The notes below the pieces were generated by a model. The model was given only the letters and a program-made list of their open reading frames with translations. It did no database searches and had not been told where the DNA came from. Below are positions 7,232 to 12,277 of a DNA stretch of 12,277 bases, piece after piece. Source of the DNA: JBLHKS01 sp047620505 (lineage in GTDB: Bacteria; Verrucomicrobiota; Verrucomicrobiia; Verrucomicrobiales; DEV007); contig JBLHKS010000209.1 in the NCBI GenBank assembly GCA_047620505.1, positions 1 to 12,277 of the forward strand, in the 5' to 3' direction. Numbering within the stretch: the stretch's first letter is position 1; every line of letters starts with the position of its first letter. A program made the position numbers and the translations under genes.

Positions 7232-7249
7232 TTACGGAATTTTCCGTAA
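7232..7249. promoter_or_regulatory. Inverted repeat (operator-like) next to the BON promoter
   Basis: TTACGGAATTTTCCGTAA consists of two perfect 8-bp arms with a 2-nt spacer. It ends one base before the sigma-54-like -24 box and 33 bp before the BON start codon. The symmetry and position suggest a protein-binding site; the factor is unknown. Confidence 0.5.
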
Positions 7250-7250
7250 C

Positions 7251-7267
7251 TTGGCACGCTCCATGCA
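7251..7267 (+). promoter_or_regulatory. Sigma-54-like promoter of the BON gene
   Basis: TTGGCACGCTCCATGCA matches the consensus YTGGCACGRNNNTTGCW except at two positions. The invariant GG (7253-7254) and GC (7265-7266) are separated by exactly 10 nt. The predicted start, near 7278, would lie inside the purine-rich ribosome site and only 5 nt before the ATG. So either the transcript is nearly leaderless, or another promoter drives translation from the Shine-Dalgarno sequence, or the match is chance. Confidence 0.5.
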
Positions 7268-7271
7268 AATC

Positions 7272-7278
7272 AGGGGGG
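7272..7278 (+). promoter_or_regulatory. Shine-Dalgarno sequence of the BON gene
   Basis: AGGGGGG lies 4 nt before the ATG at 7283 and supports that start. Among the genes of this window it is the only strong purine-rich ribosome site I see. Confidence 0.6.
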
Positions 7279-7282
7279 CACA

Positions 7283-8746
7283 ATGAATCAGCCAAAGATA
7301 AAACCTCCCATCCGATCTCTCACCTTCCTTCTAACCGTTCCACTAGCGCTCGGACTCTTGTTGTCCAACAGCTTCGCCCAACCCAGCGACCCGCAAATTG
7401 ATGAATGGGTCCGAGGCGCGTTGTCGAACCTGCCCTTTCCAAGCGCGCCGAACATCACGGCCAAGGTTGAGGAAGGCATCGTCAGCCTCAACGGCCAGGT
7501 CGAGACAATCGCCGCAAAAGAACATGCGGTAGCGCAGACTCAGAAAGTCGATGGCGTAATCGGTGTGGTCGACCAGATCACGGTGAAGCCGGTTCGCCGC
7601 GAAGAAGCCAACATCATCAGCGATGTCCGTCGCCGATTGATGAACAGCGCGATCATTCGCTCGCAGACGATTCAAGTCGCTTGTGATGACCAGATTGTGC
7701 ATCTGTCAGGCCAAGCGGATTCGCTGCTGGAGCGTCGCGAAGCCCTGACGTTGGCCAAGCAGGTGCGCGGCGTCCGCGAGGTGCAGAGCACGATCGAGGT
7801 CAGCCAGCTCAAGCCGCTCGACGACGCTCAGATCCAGACGAACGCCGAGGCGATGCTCGAACGCGACGTTTACCTGACCGGCCTGCCCATCAAGGTCAGC
7901 GTCGATAGCCGCGTGGCGACTCTGTCAGGCTTTGTCGGCAGCCCTTACGAGAAGAAAAAAGCGGGCGAAATTGTCTATTGGCTCGAAGGCGTCAGCGAGG
8001 TCGTCAACAACATCGAAGTCGTCTACATCGAAGAACGCGGAGAGCGGGCCGAAGCGCCGATAGTCACAGATGGGGCGGTCAAGAAAACGATCGAAGCCGC
8101 GCTGTTCTTAGACGGTCGCGTTGGCCACCGCAACATCACCGTTGCGGTTAACCAAGGCCTTGTCACGCTCAGCGGTGCCGTTCCGCATCTCTATCACAAG
8201 AAAATTGCAGGTGAAGACGCCCAGAACACGGTTGGCGTTATTTGGTTGACCAACGAACTCGTCGTCGTGAGCCGTCGGGAGGACTCGGCGCTGCAAGCGG
8301 ACGTGACCTTTAACCTGGATACGGACGTAGCGCTGGCGCGATTCCAGATCGATGTCCAAGTCGAACGTGGACTGGTGACGCTTGGTGGCACCGTCCATCG
8401 CGCTTATCAGAAGCGTCATGCCCGGGAAGTGGCCGAACGCGTATTCGGTGTGCTCGGAGTCGAGAGCAACATCGAAGTCCAATTTGCGGTCGAGCACGCC
8501 GACATGACGATCGGCAAACGCGTCGAGAGCCGCCTGTCGCGCAATGTCATTACGAACCCGATCAACGAGGAGATCACCGTCGAGGTTGTCGAAGGCGTGG
8601 CGACGCTCAAGGGCGCGGTAGACACGTTCAAACAGCGCCATGAAGCCGAGAACGTCGCCCGGAGCACGAGCGGCGTGCTACGCGTGGTAAATGAGTTGCG
8701 GGTCAACAATCTGCAATATCCCTGGGGCGACTTTTTTACTTCCTAG
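7283..8746 (+). CDS. Secreted protein of six tandem BON domains
   Basis: This encodes 487 residues. A signal peptide (1-32, SNSFA-Q) is followed by six BON domains and almost nothing else: about 37-103, 108-174, 181-249, 263-330, 336-401 and 407-474. Each repeat shows the BON pattern: a helix starting the unit, a strand with V-x-V/A-x-x-G-x-V-x-L-x-G, then a helix rich in A-x-x-V/A and a GV-x-x-V-x-N-x-I/L-x-V ending. BON domains bind phospholipid surfaces and occur in OsmY, DolP/YraP and mechanosensitive channels, usually one to three per protein. A string of six suggests a periplasmic protein that spans or coats membranes. The ATG is supported by a Shine-Dalgarno sequence and a full signal peptide. 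The last residues (YPWGDFFTS) end in an aromatic tail. Regulation may involve sigma-54 and the adjoining inverted repeat. Confidence 0.93.
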   Translation: MNQPKIKPPIRSLTFLLTVPLALGLLLSNSFAQPSDPQIDEWVRGALSNLPFPSAPNITAKVEEGIVSLNGQVETIAAKEHAVAQTQKVDGVIGVVDQITVKPVRREEANIISDVRRRLMNSAIIRSQTIQVACDDQIVHLSGQADSLLERREALTLAKQVRGVREVQSTIEVSQLKPLDDAQIQTNAEAMLERDVYLTGLPIKVSVDSRVATLSGFVGSPYEKKKAGEIVYWLEGVSEVVNNIEVVYIEERGERAEAPIVTDGAVKKTIEAALFLDGRVGHRNITVAVNQGLVTLSGAVPHLYHKKIAGEDAQNTVGVIWLTNELVVVSRREDSALQADVTFNLDTDVALARFQIDVQVERGLVTLGGTVHRAYQKRHAREVAERVFGVLGVESNIEVQFAVEHADMTIGKRVESRLSRNVITNPINEEITVEVVEGVATLKGAVDTFKQRHEAENVARSTSGVLRVVNELRVNNLQYPWGDFFTS

Positions 8747-8806
8747 GGCCGATCGAAGGCGGGGTGCGAGTCGCGAGGACAGTTTGCCCTGCTTGGTGCC
8801 AGTTTC
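8747..8806. other. Spacer after the BON gene
   Basis: There is no gene or clear terminator in these 60 bases. A forward frame starting at 8764 overlaps the promoter region and the next gene in a different frame and looks non-coding. Confidence 0.4.
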
Positions 8807-8826
8807 AGACCAGCAGCTGCTGGTCT
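8807..8826. promoter_or_regulatory. Perfect 20-bp palindrome, candidate enhancer-binding site
   Basis: AGACCAGCAGCTGCTGGTCT is identical to its reverse complement. Relative to the start predicted from the sigma-54 promoter (about 8905) it spans -98 to -79, within the usual range for binding sites of sigma-54 enhancer-binding proteins. It could instead fold in RNA as an 8-bp stem with an AGCT loop downstream of the BON gene, but no U-tract follows, so a terminator role is less likely. Confidence 0.5.
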
Positions 8827-8860
8827 AAGTTTATCAAAACCGCCTTATCCTCAGTGACTT

Positions 8861-8877
8861 GTGGCTATTCGAGCCAC
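8861..8877. promoter_or_regulatory. Inverted repeat abutting the -24 box
   Basis: GTGGCT (8861-8866) and AGCCAC (8872-8877) are perfect 6-bp arms around ATTCG. The repeat ends exactly where the sigma-54 promoter begins, as the inverted repeat before the BON gene nearly does, although the two sequences differ. It could be an operator or a polymerase-flanking site. Confidence 0.35.
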
Positions 8878-8894
8878 TTGGCACGGCCCTTGCG
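8878..8894 (+). promoter_or_regulatory. Sigma-54 (-24/-12) promoter of the 8994-10985 unit
   Basis: TTGGCACGGCCCTTGCG matches YTGGCACGRNNNTTGCW at every specified position but the last. GG at 8880-8881 and GC at 8892-8893 are exactly 10 nt apart. The predicted start is near 8905, giving an 89-nt leader for the gene at 8994. Sigma-54 promoters need an ATP-driven activator; the palindrome at 8807-8826 is the candidate site. Confidence 0.78.
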
Positions 8895-8927
8895 CTTAGG
8901 AATGGTTGAAGACCGAGTTCCAATTCG

Positions 8928-8948
8928 GCACGGGCTTCTCGCCCGCGC
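8928..8948 (+). promoter_or_regulatory. Leader hairpin
   Basis: Arms GCACGGGC (8928-8935) and GCCCGCGC (8941-8948) pair over 8 positions with one mismatch, around a TTCTC loop. It lies in the predicted leader, about 45 nt before the ATG. A role in mRNA stability or translation is possible but unproven. Confidence 0.3.
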
Positions 8949-8993
8949 ATCAAAAGCGGCGATCAACTCTCAAACCACAGACCTCATTTCAAA

Positions 8994-9263
8994 ATGGAAG
9001 CCATTAAACACAACCGCACACCGCTCGAACAGGGCCATGCTTATCTTTCACAGTTCAAAGAGATCGCGCACGATGCAAAAGAGTTAATCGAGCGCCTCGC
9101 AGAGATCCAGCTCGATCTGGACGAGCATCTCAAGCAGAAGGATTTCGCCGAACGCGTTGGCGATCTGTTCTCGACGGAGAACGACTTCATCACCCAGGTC
9201 GATAGCCTTGTCGATGACTACGAAATCGAGCTGAACCGACAAGAGCAGGCCGAAGCCGCCTGA
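8994..9263 (+). CDS. Small acidic helical protein of unknown function
   Basis: This encodes 89 residues with no signal peptide, no transmembrane segment and no cysteine. It is rich in Glu, Asp, Leu and Lys and reads as a long helix or coiled coil over about 10-50 (L-x-x-F-x-x-I-x-x-x-A-x-x-L-I-E-R-L), then a break and an acidic second helix. I do not recognise the family. As the first gene after the sigma-54 promoter and next to membrane and lipid-binding proteins, it could be a cytoplasmic regulator or membrane-surface partner; that is inference. The ATG follows an A/C-rich leader without a Shine-Dalgarno sequence. Confidence 0.75.
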   Translation: MEAIKHNRTPLEQGHAYLSQFKEIAHDAKELIERLAEIQLDLDEHLKQKDFAERVGDLFSTENDFITQVDSLVDDYEIELNRQEQAEAA

Positions 9264-9303
9264 GCCGCCAAATAAATTTGTTAACCTACTACACACCTGA
9301 ACG

Positions 9304-9546
9304 ATGAGCGATAACCGAAAGACCAGTCTTTTTACCAAAATCCGTCGGACGATTGTTTTCCTTCTATTTCTCGCGGTGATCGCGAACGGCGTCCTGCTTT
9401 ACCGGATCTACAAGGTTCATGGGGTCCACGGAATCCTTCACCCCGAGTCGAACCCAGGCATAGAGCAATCCACCACGCCCACTGTGGAAGATGCTCCACC
9501 AGCCAGAGTCGAATCTGAACCCGTCCCCGTCCCTGAAGACGCCTGA
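9304..9546 (+). CDS. Small single-pass membrane protein of unknown function
   Basis: This encodes 80 residues. A basic N-terminus (RKTSLFTKIRR) precedes one hydrophobic helix at about 16-35, predicting N-in orientation by the positive-inside rule. The remaining 45 residues are Pro-, Glu- and Val-rich and probably periplasmic and disordered. I know no family for it. It starts 40 nt after the upstream gene without an intervening terminator, so it is probably co-transcribed. Small size makes the coding call less certain, but the clean helix after a basic start supports it. Confidence 0.68.
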   Translation: MSDNRKTSLFTKIRRTIVFLLFLAVIANGVLLYRIYKVHGVHGILHPESNPGIEQSTTPTVEDAPPARVESEPVPVPEDA

Positions 9547-9612
9547 TTCTCCTTTCGGATCAGTCGTAATTGGCTCTGCCGCTCCCCGGCGTGCCAAGAC
9601 GAATCCAACCCC

Positions 9613-10155
9613 ATGATTATCGCAGACCTTATCGGAGAAACGATCAAGAACGCCCTCTCGCACCCGTTAACGTGGGGACTGATCGCCGGCTTCGTTTTTT
9701 TCGGCTGGCTCAGTTGGCGCTATTGGATGCTGAAACGCGAATTCGACCGATACCGTAAACACCTCAGCGACAAGATCGAAACGGATGGGGGTTCGGTGCA
9801 GACATTGAAGGCGCGAATCCAGAAATTGAGGAAAGAGAAGCGGTCTCTTCAATTGAAGATCGGTGAACTCAACCGCCTACCCGGCCGCACCGGCCGCACA
9901 GCCGCGCGCGACGCGGAAATCCTGACACGCGCAGAAAAGAAGCTCATTGTTGGCGAGCCAGACATCGCTACCGCGCTGGAGTTGGCGAAGGATGAAGCCA
10001 TGAGCGAGCTCGAAGAAGAGGAGGCTGGCAATCGGCTTCCACGCCGGATTCACCGAGCTATGACCGGCGTAGCTTTAAAAGTAGAAGCCGAGAACGAGTC
10101 GAACAAAGAAGCGAACTCCTCAAATCCAATCAAGGCCGAGGCAATCAACTGCTGA
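9613..10155 (+). CDS. Membrane-anchored coiled-coil protein of unknown function
   Basis: This encodes 180 residues. One hydrophobic helix with many aromatic residues (about 20-39, GFVFFGWLSWRYWML) is followed by a basic coiled coil at 40-88 (KREFDRYRKHLSDK…LKARIQKLRKEKRSLQLKIGELN). A break with Gly/Pro/Arg comes next, and then a second helical, increasingly acidic region (97-140, ending SELEEEEAG). The C-terminal 40 residues are polar and end in Cys. The basic residues after the helix suggest the coiled coil is cytoplasmic. I do not recognise the family. It lies 66 nt after the small membrane protein in the same orientation, with no terminator between. Confidence 0.78.
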   Translation: MIIADLIGETIKNALSHPLTWGLIAGFVFFGWLSWRYWMLKREFDRYRKHLSDKIETDGGSVQTLKARIQKLRKEKRSLQLKIGELNRLPGRTGRTAARDAEILTRAEKKLIVGEPDIATALELAKDEAMSELEEEEAGNRLPRRIHRAMTGVALKVEAENESNKEANSSNPIKAEAINC

Positions 10156-10185
10156 GGCGAGAATTTTACGGTGCGCCGGAGTTTA

Positions 10186-10206
10186 CGTGAGCGCCTCGCG
10201 TTCACG
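10186..10206 (+). other. Hairpin downstream of the coiled-coil gene
   Basis: CGTGAGCG (10186-10193) and CGTTCACG (10199-10206) form an 8-bp stem with one G-U pair and a CCTCG loop. A short TTT follows two bases later. An alternative pairing uses GAGGCG (10154-10159) with CGCCTC (10192-10197). It may be a weak terminator or part of the leader of the next gene. Confidence 0.3.
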
Positions 10207-10230
10207 CTTTGGAGGCACGCATTAAAAAAT

Positions 10231-10249
10231 GGCGCGAACAATTCGCGCC
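10231..10249. promoter_or_regulatory. Inverted repeat before the SYLF gene
   Basis: GGCGCGAA (10231-10238) and TTCGCGCC (10242-10249) are perfect 8-bp arms with a 3-nt spacer, 31 nt before the ATG. It could be an operator or a leader hairpin that insulates the following A/C-rich, unstructured ribosome-entry region. Confidence 0.45.
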
Positions 10250-10280
10250 CTACCAAAACAACAACAACACCACACTCCAA

Positions 10281-10985
10281 ATGAAAATAACTAACAAACT
10301 GATTACATTAATCGGCTCCTTCGCAGTCGCGGCCTCCGCGACTGCGATTGCAAACCCGCTGAATCCTACTTCGGCGAAACTCGACGATAAACTCCGTGAG
10401 ACGACCCAGCGCTTTGCGGAATTTCAAGGTTCCCGCGGCAAGCACATTCCGTTGCCGGTTTTGAGCAACTGCCACGGCATTGTCATCATGCGCACAGTCA
10501 AGGCCGGTCTCGGCGTCGGCGCTGAGACAGGCGGCGGCGTGGCTCTGGTGAAGAACGAAGCGGGCGAATGGAGCGCACCCGCTTTTGTCGTCAACGCGGA
10601 AGGCAGCTGGGGGCTTCAGATCGGTGCTGAGTCTGCGGACATCATCATCGTGCTGATGACTCAAGACAGTCTCAAAATGCTTAAGGATGGAGCGTCGGTA
10701 AAGCTTGGAGTCGACCTTGCGGCGACTGCAGGTCCAATCGATGTCGGAGCCGATTTTGACACGGCGGAACTCACCAGCCCTGTCTTGATTTACTCCAACG
10801 CCAAGGGCGCTTTTGCTGGCGCTACCATTAAAGGTGGCGGTGTCGTCGGTGCCAAAAAGCGCAACGCGACTTACTACGGCAAGACCCTGCCTGATATCCT
10901 GTTCGGCGAAGGCGTGAAGGCGACTCCGGTTGGCCAGGTGCTGATCGAAAGGCTGAAAAGTCTTTCCGCGACCGCGTCCGAGTAA
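10281..10985 (+). CDS. Secreted SYLF/Ysc84-domain lipid-binding protein
   Basis: This encodes 234 residues. I choose the ATG at 10281 rather than the in-frame one at 10209. It opens a proper signal peptide (1-24, MKITNKLITLIGSFAVAASA then TAIA-N), whereas the 24 extra residues would be charged and poly-Asn and would cover the inverted repeat. The mature protein is one SYLF domain (about 45-228). It has the entry PVLSNCHGIVIM, glycine-rich strands GLGVGAETGGGVALV and WSAPAFVV, GSWGLQIGAESADIIIVLM, VKLGVDLAATAGP, YSNAKGAFAGATIKGGGVVG and the ending YYGKTLPDILFG. The SYLF domain binds phosphoinositides and other lipids in eukaryotic SH3YL1/Ysc84; bacterial members are usually periplasmic or lipoproteins of unclear role. 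It closes the predicted sigma-54 unit, 125 nt after the coiled-coil gene, and is followed by a strong terminator. Confidence 0.93.
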   Translation: MKITNKLITLIGSFAVAASATAIANPLNPTSAKLDDKLRETTQRFAEFQGSRGKHIPLPVLSNCHGIVIMRTVKAGLGVGAETGGGVALVKNEAGEWSAPAFVVNAEGSWGLQIGAESADIIIVLMTQDSLKMLKDGASVKLGVDLAATAGPIDVGADFDTAELTSPVLIYSNAKGAFAGATIKGGGVVGAKKRNATYYGKTLPDILFGEGVKATPVGQVLIERLKSLSATASE

Positions 10986-11010
10986 GCTCTCATAGAAATC
11001 TCGGCAATCA

Positions 11011-11067
11011 GTAGTTTCGGGGGGAGGTGGGGCGCTGGACTCCATAACCCCCGGAACTACACTTTTT
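11011..11067 (+). terminator. Rho-independent terminator of the SYLF gene
   Basis: GTAGTTTCGGGGG (11011-11023) pairs with CCCCCGGAACTAC (11048-11060) over 13 bp with one G-U wobble. A 24-nt loop sits on top and TTTTT (11063-11067) follows. It sits 25 nt after the stop codon. The minus-strand side has no U-tract, so it mainly serves the plus strand. Confidence 0.8.
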
Positions 11068-11073
11068 GTCGAC

Positions 11074-11098
11074 TCGACTGGTCCCCAAGGGACGTCGA
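11074..11098 (-). terminator. Hairpin after the AsmA-like gene
   Basis: TCGAC (11074-11078) plus GTCCC (11081-11085) pair with GGGAC (11089-11093) plus GTCGA (11094-11098): 10 bp with a 2-nt bulge and a 3-nt loop. It lies 4 nt beyond the minus-strand stop codon. No U-tract follows on that strand, so termination efficiency is uncertain. Confidence 0.4.
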
Positions 11099-11102
11099 AA
11101 AC

Positions 11103-12277
11103 TTACCGGACCGGCTCACTCTCTGAAGCTTCGTCCGGGTCCACTTTTCCCTTCTTCTTTCCAAACTTAGGAAGCACTTTCGGGATGAGTTTTATCGGAT
11201 CAACTGGCCCAAGGACGTCAAAAATCTTCTTCACGGTTTCCAGATTCTTGAATCGCCAACTGAATCCATCGATCGAGCCGCTTCCCTCAATTTCCAGCGC
11301 CTTGCCGGGCAACTTCGCCGCCAGATCGATGATCGGACCGCGCGGCGTGGCGAGCGCCGTGAAGTTTCCGCTTTGCGCCAGCCAATCGATCTCCCCCTTT
11401 ATTGTCGCTTGAAAAGCAGGCACCGAAATCTTCAAATCTTGCGTTGTCACTTTGCCGTCCGCCATTGCGAATGTGGAGCTGACGCTATCGGTAGCGCCCT
11501 CCGTGGAGGAACGAATCGGCACAGTTTGAGTCAGCAACTTTCGCAAGGGACCGAGAATCGGCGTCGAGTCGAAGCGGGCGTTTTCCAGAAATAAATCTCC
11601 ACCGCCTTTGATCGAAGGCAGCGTGGCTCCTCCGCTGACGGACACGTTCGCAGTCAGGCGTCCGGGCTGGGGATTTTGGCCGTGGCTTTCCAATAGATTA
11701 GCCAGCGCGAAGTCCTTTCCCTGAACTTCCGCCCGCCAGCTGGGAACTTCTGCGAAAGGCTGCGCCGATCCTGACAGGGTGACCTCGCCGCCGAATGCGC
11801 TTGCGCGGGCCTTGTCCATGGTCAGCAGCTGCTGGTCGAAACTGGCGTCGATCTCGATGCCGCGAAATTCCGCTTGGCCGGTTTGCAGAGCAAATTCTCG
11901 AACACTCAAAGTGAGCTGCGATGCCTGAGGATTTTTTACCGCGAACGTTCCAGCCAGCTCAAAGGAAAGGGGCGCTAGCGGTTTCATCCCAGCGACATAG
12001 CCGGCCGTTTCGGACGATTCGCCGAGGATCTCAAACCAATCGAGGGTTGAGCTGAGTTTCGCGATATGAAGTGTTTCGGATTCGGCAACGAACTGCCCTT
12101 TGGCCGATAGATTTTCACCGTTTCGGCTTAGTTCGAAATTGTTGATCTCGAAATTGCCGTTGCGCGCGAATGTCAGCTGGCCATTTGCTTTGAACCGCGA
12201 ACGCGGGCCGGGAATTCTGCGAACCTCCGCCGTGAAAACCAGCTTGGAGGCGTCCGGATCTTTTGCGTCGAGTTTGA
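11103..12277 (-). CDS. AsmA-like envelope protein, N-terminus beyond the window
   Basis: The frame is open from the stop at 11103-11105 to the window edge, giving 390 visible residues. The ATG at 11985-11987 is internal, since the 96 codons upstream of it continue in the same style without a stop. The sequence is built of alternating beta strands typical of AsmA/TamB-type proteins: LSAKGQF, FELAGTFAV, GEVTLSGSAQP, RLTANVSVSGG, ATIKGEIDW, ALEIEGSGSIDGF. It has the usual C-terminal block with SIKGGGDLFLENARFDSTPI, LRKLLTQ and TFAMADGKVTTQDLKI. These proteins are anchored in the inner membrane and form grooves that help carry lipids to, or maintain, the outer membrane. The last 25 residues are Lys- then Glu-rich. 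The gene converges on the SYLF gene. Subfamily cannot be decided without the N-terminus. Confidence 0.8.
   Translation of the reverse strand, partial: KLDAKDPDASKLVFTAEVRRIPGPRSRFKANGQLTFARNGNFEINNFELSRNGENLSAKGQFVAESETLHIAKLSSTLDWFEILGESSETAGYVAGMKPLAPLSFELAGTFAVKNPQASQLTLSVREFALQTGQAEFRGIEIDASFDQQLLTMDKARASAFGGEVTLSGSAQPFAEVPSWRAEVQGKDFALANLLESHGQNPQPGRLTANVSVSGGATLPSIKGGGDLFLENARFDSTPILGPLRKLLTQTVPIRSSTEGATDSVSSTFAMADGKVTTQDLKISVPAFQATIKGEIDWLAQSGNFTALATPRGPIIDLAAKLPGKALEIEGSGSIDGFSWRFKNLETVKKIFDVLGPVDPIKLIPKVLPKFGKKKGKVDPDEASESEPVR

Noticed and set aside
6319..7257. 312-codon minus-strand frame opposite glutamate dehydrogenase
   Set aside because: It lies opposite a gene with intact catalytic residues; a long antisense frame is expected from codon bias in G+C-rich genes and its product has no recognisable motifs.
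7105..7401. 98-codon forward frame before the BON gene
   Set aside because: It overlaps the BON start in another frame, covers the promoter region and reads as low-quality sequence without hydrophobic or domain pattern.
8764..9087. 107-codon forward frame across the sigma-54 promoter
   Set aside because: It overlaps the start of the 8994 gene in a different frame and spans the palindrome and promoter; the protein looks random.
9577..9598. TTGGCACG on the minus strand as another sigma-54 promoter
   Set aside because: The -24 half is perfect, but GG and GC are 11 nt apart instead of 10, and no minus-strand gene follows.
8994..10155. Direct assignment of these genes as pspA, pspB or pspC homologues
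   Set aside because: Only the architecture is similar. I see no Psp family motifs, and the helical protein at 89 residues is far shorter than PspA.
10209..10280. Upstream in-frame ATG for the SYLF gene
   Set aside because: It would add a charged, Asn-rich tail ahead of a complete signal peptide and translate through the inverted repeat, so the start at 10281 is better.
11985..11987. ATG as the start of the AsmA-like gene
   Set aside because: The 96 codons upstream in the same frame are open to the window edge and continue the same beta-strand pattern, so this is an internal methionine.

Overview
The window looks like a stretch of core-plus-accessory chromosome from a Gram-negative, G+C-rich bacterium. 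Lipoprotein signal peptides, an AsmA-like protein, a BON-domain protein and periplasmic proteins all imply an outer membrane. Several genes have A/C-rich leaders without a Shine-Dalgarno sequence. With the GLUD1-like glutamate dehydrogenase this fits Verrucomicrobiota or a relative, but no rRNA or universal marker is present, so the placement is inference. I see no tRNA, CRISPR array, insertion sequence or phage gene.

Region 1 (1-2720) holds three separately spaced plus-strand genes for exported proteins: a large secreted protein with a possible NlpC/P60-like core (123-1580), a four-EF-hand lipoprotein (1838-2227) and a small lipoprotein with two regular glycine zippers (2278-2673). A perfect 11-bp GC hairpin follows the last one.

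Region 2 (2743-7092) is a tight four-gene plus-strand operon with spacings of 13 nt, an 8-nt overlap and 19 nt. It encodes a short PDZ protein that looks like an HtrA/DEG1-type protease with its catalytic domain deleted in frame, a CNNM/DUF21 membrane protein, an MgtE magnesium channel, and a hexameric-type glutamate dehydrogenase with an antenna-like insertion. The CNNM and MgtE genes form a magnesium-homeostasis pair.

Region 3 (7093-10985) is the most interesting part. A secreted protein with six tandem BON domains (7283-8746) is followed by a likely transcription unit of four genes: a small acidic helical protein (8994-9263), a small single-pass membrane protein (9304-9546), a membrane-anchored coiled-coil protein (9613-10155) and a secreted SYLF/Ysc84 lipid-binding protein (10281-10985). 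The 8994 unit is preceded by a nearly perfect sigma-54 (-24/-12) promoter at 8878-8894, with a perfect 20-bp palindrome about 80-100 bp upstream of the predicted start, where an enhancer-binding protein would be expected. A second good sigma-54 match lies just upstream of the BON gene. In both cases an inverted repeat abuts the -24 box. I infer a sigma-54-controlled envelope-maintenance or stress module. It resembles the Psp system in logic but shows no recognisable Psp homology.

Region 4 (10986-12277): a clear rho-independent terminator (11011-11067) ends the SYLF unit. It faces a convergent minus-strand gene for an AsmA-like protein that stays open to the right edge of the window, so its N-terminus is missing.
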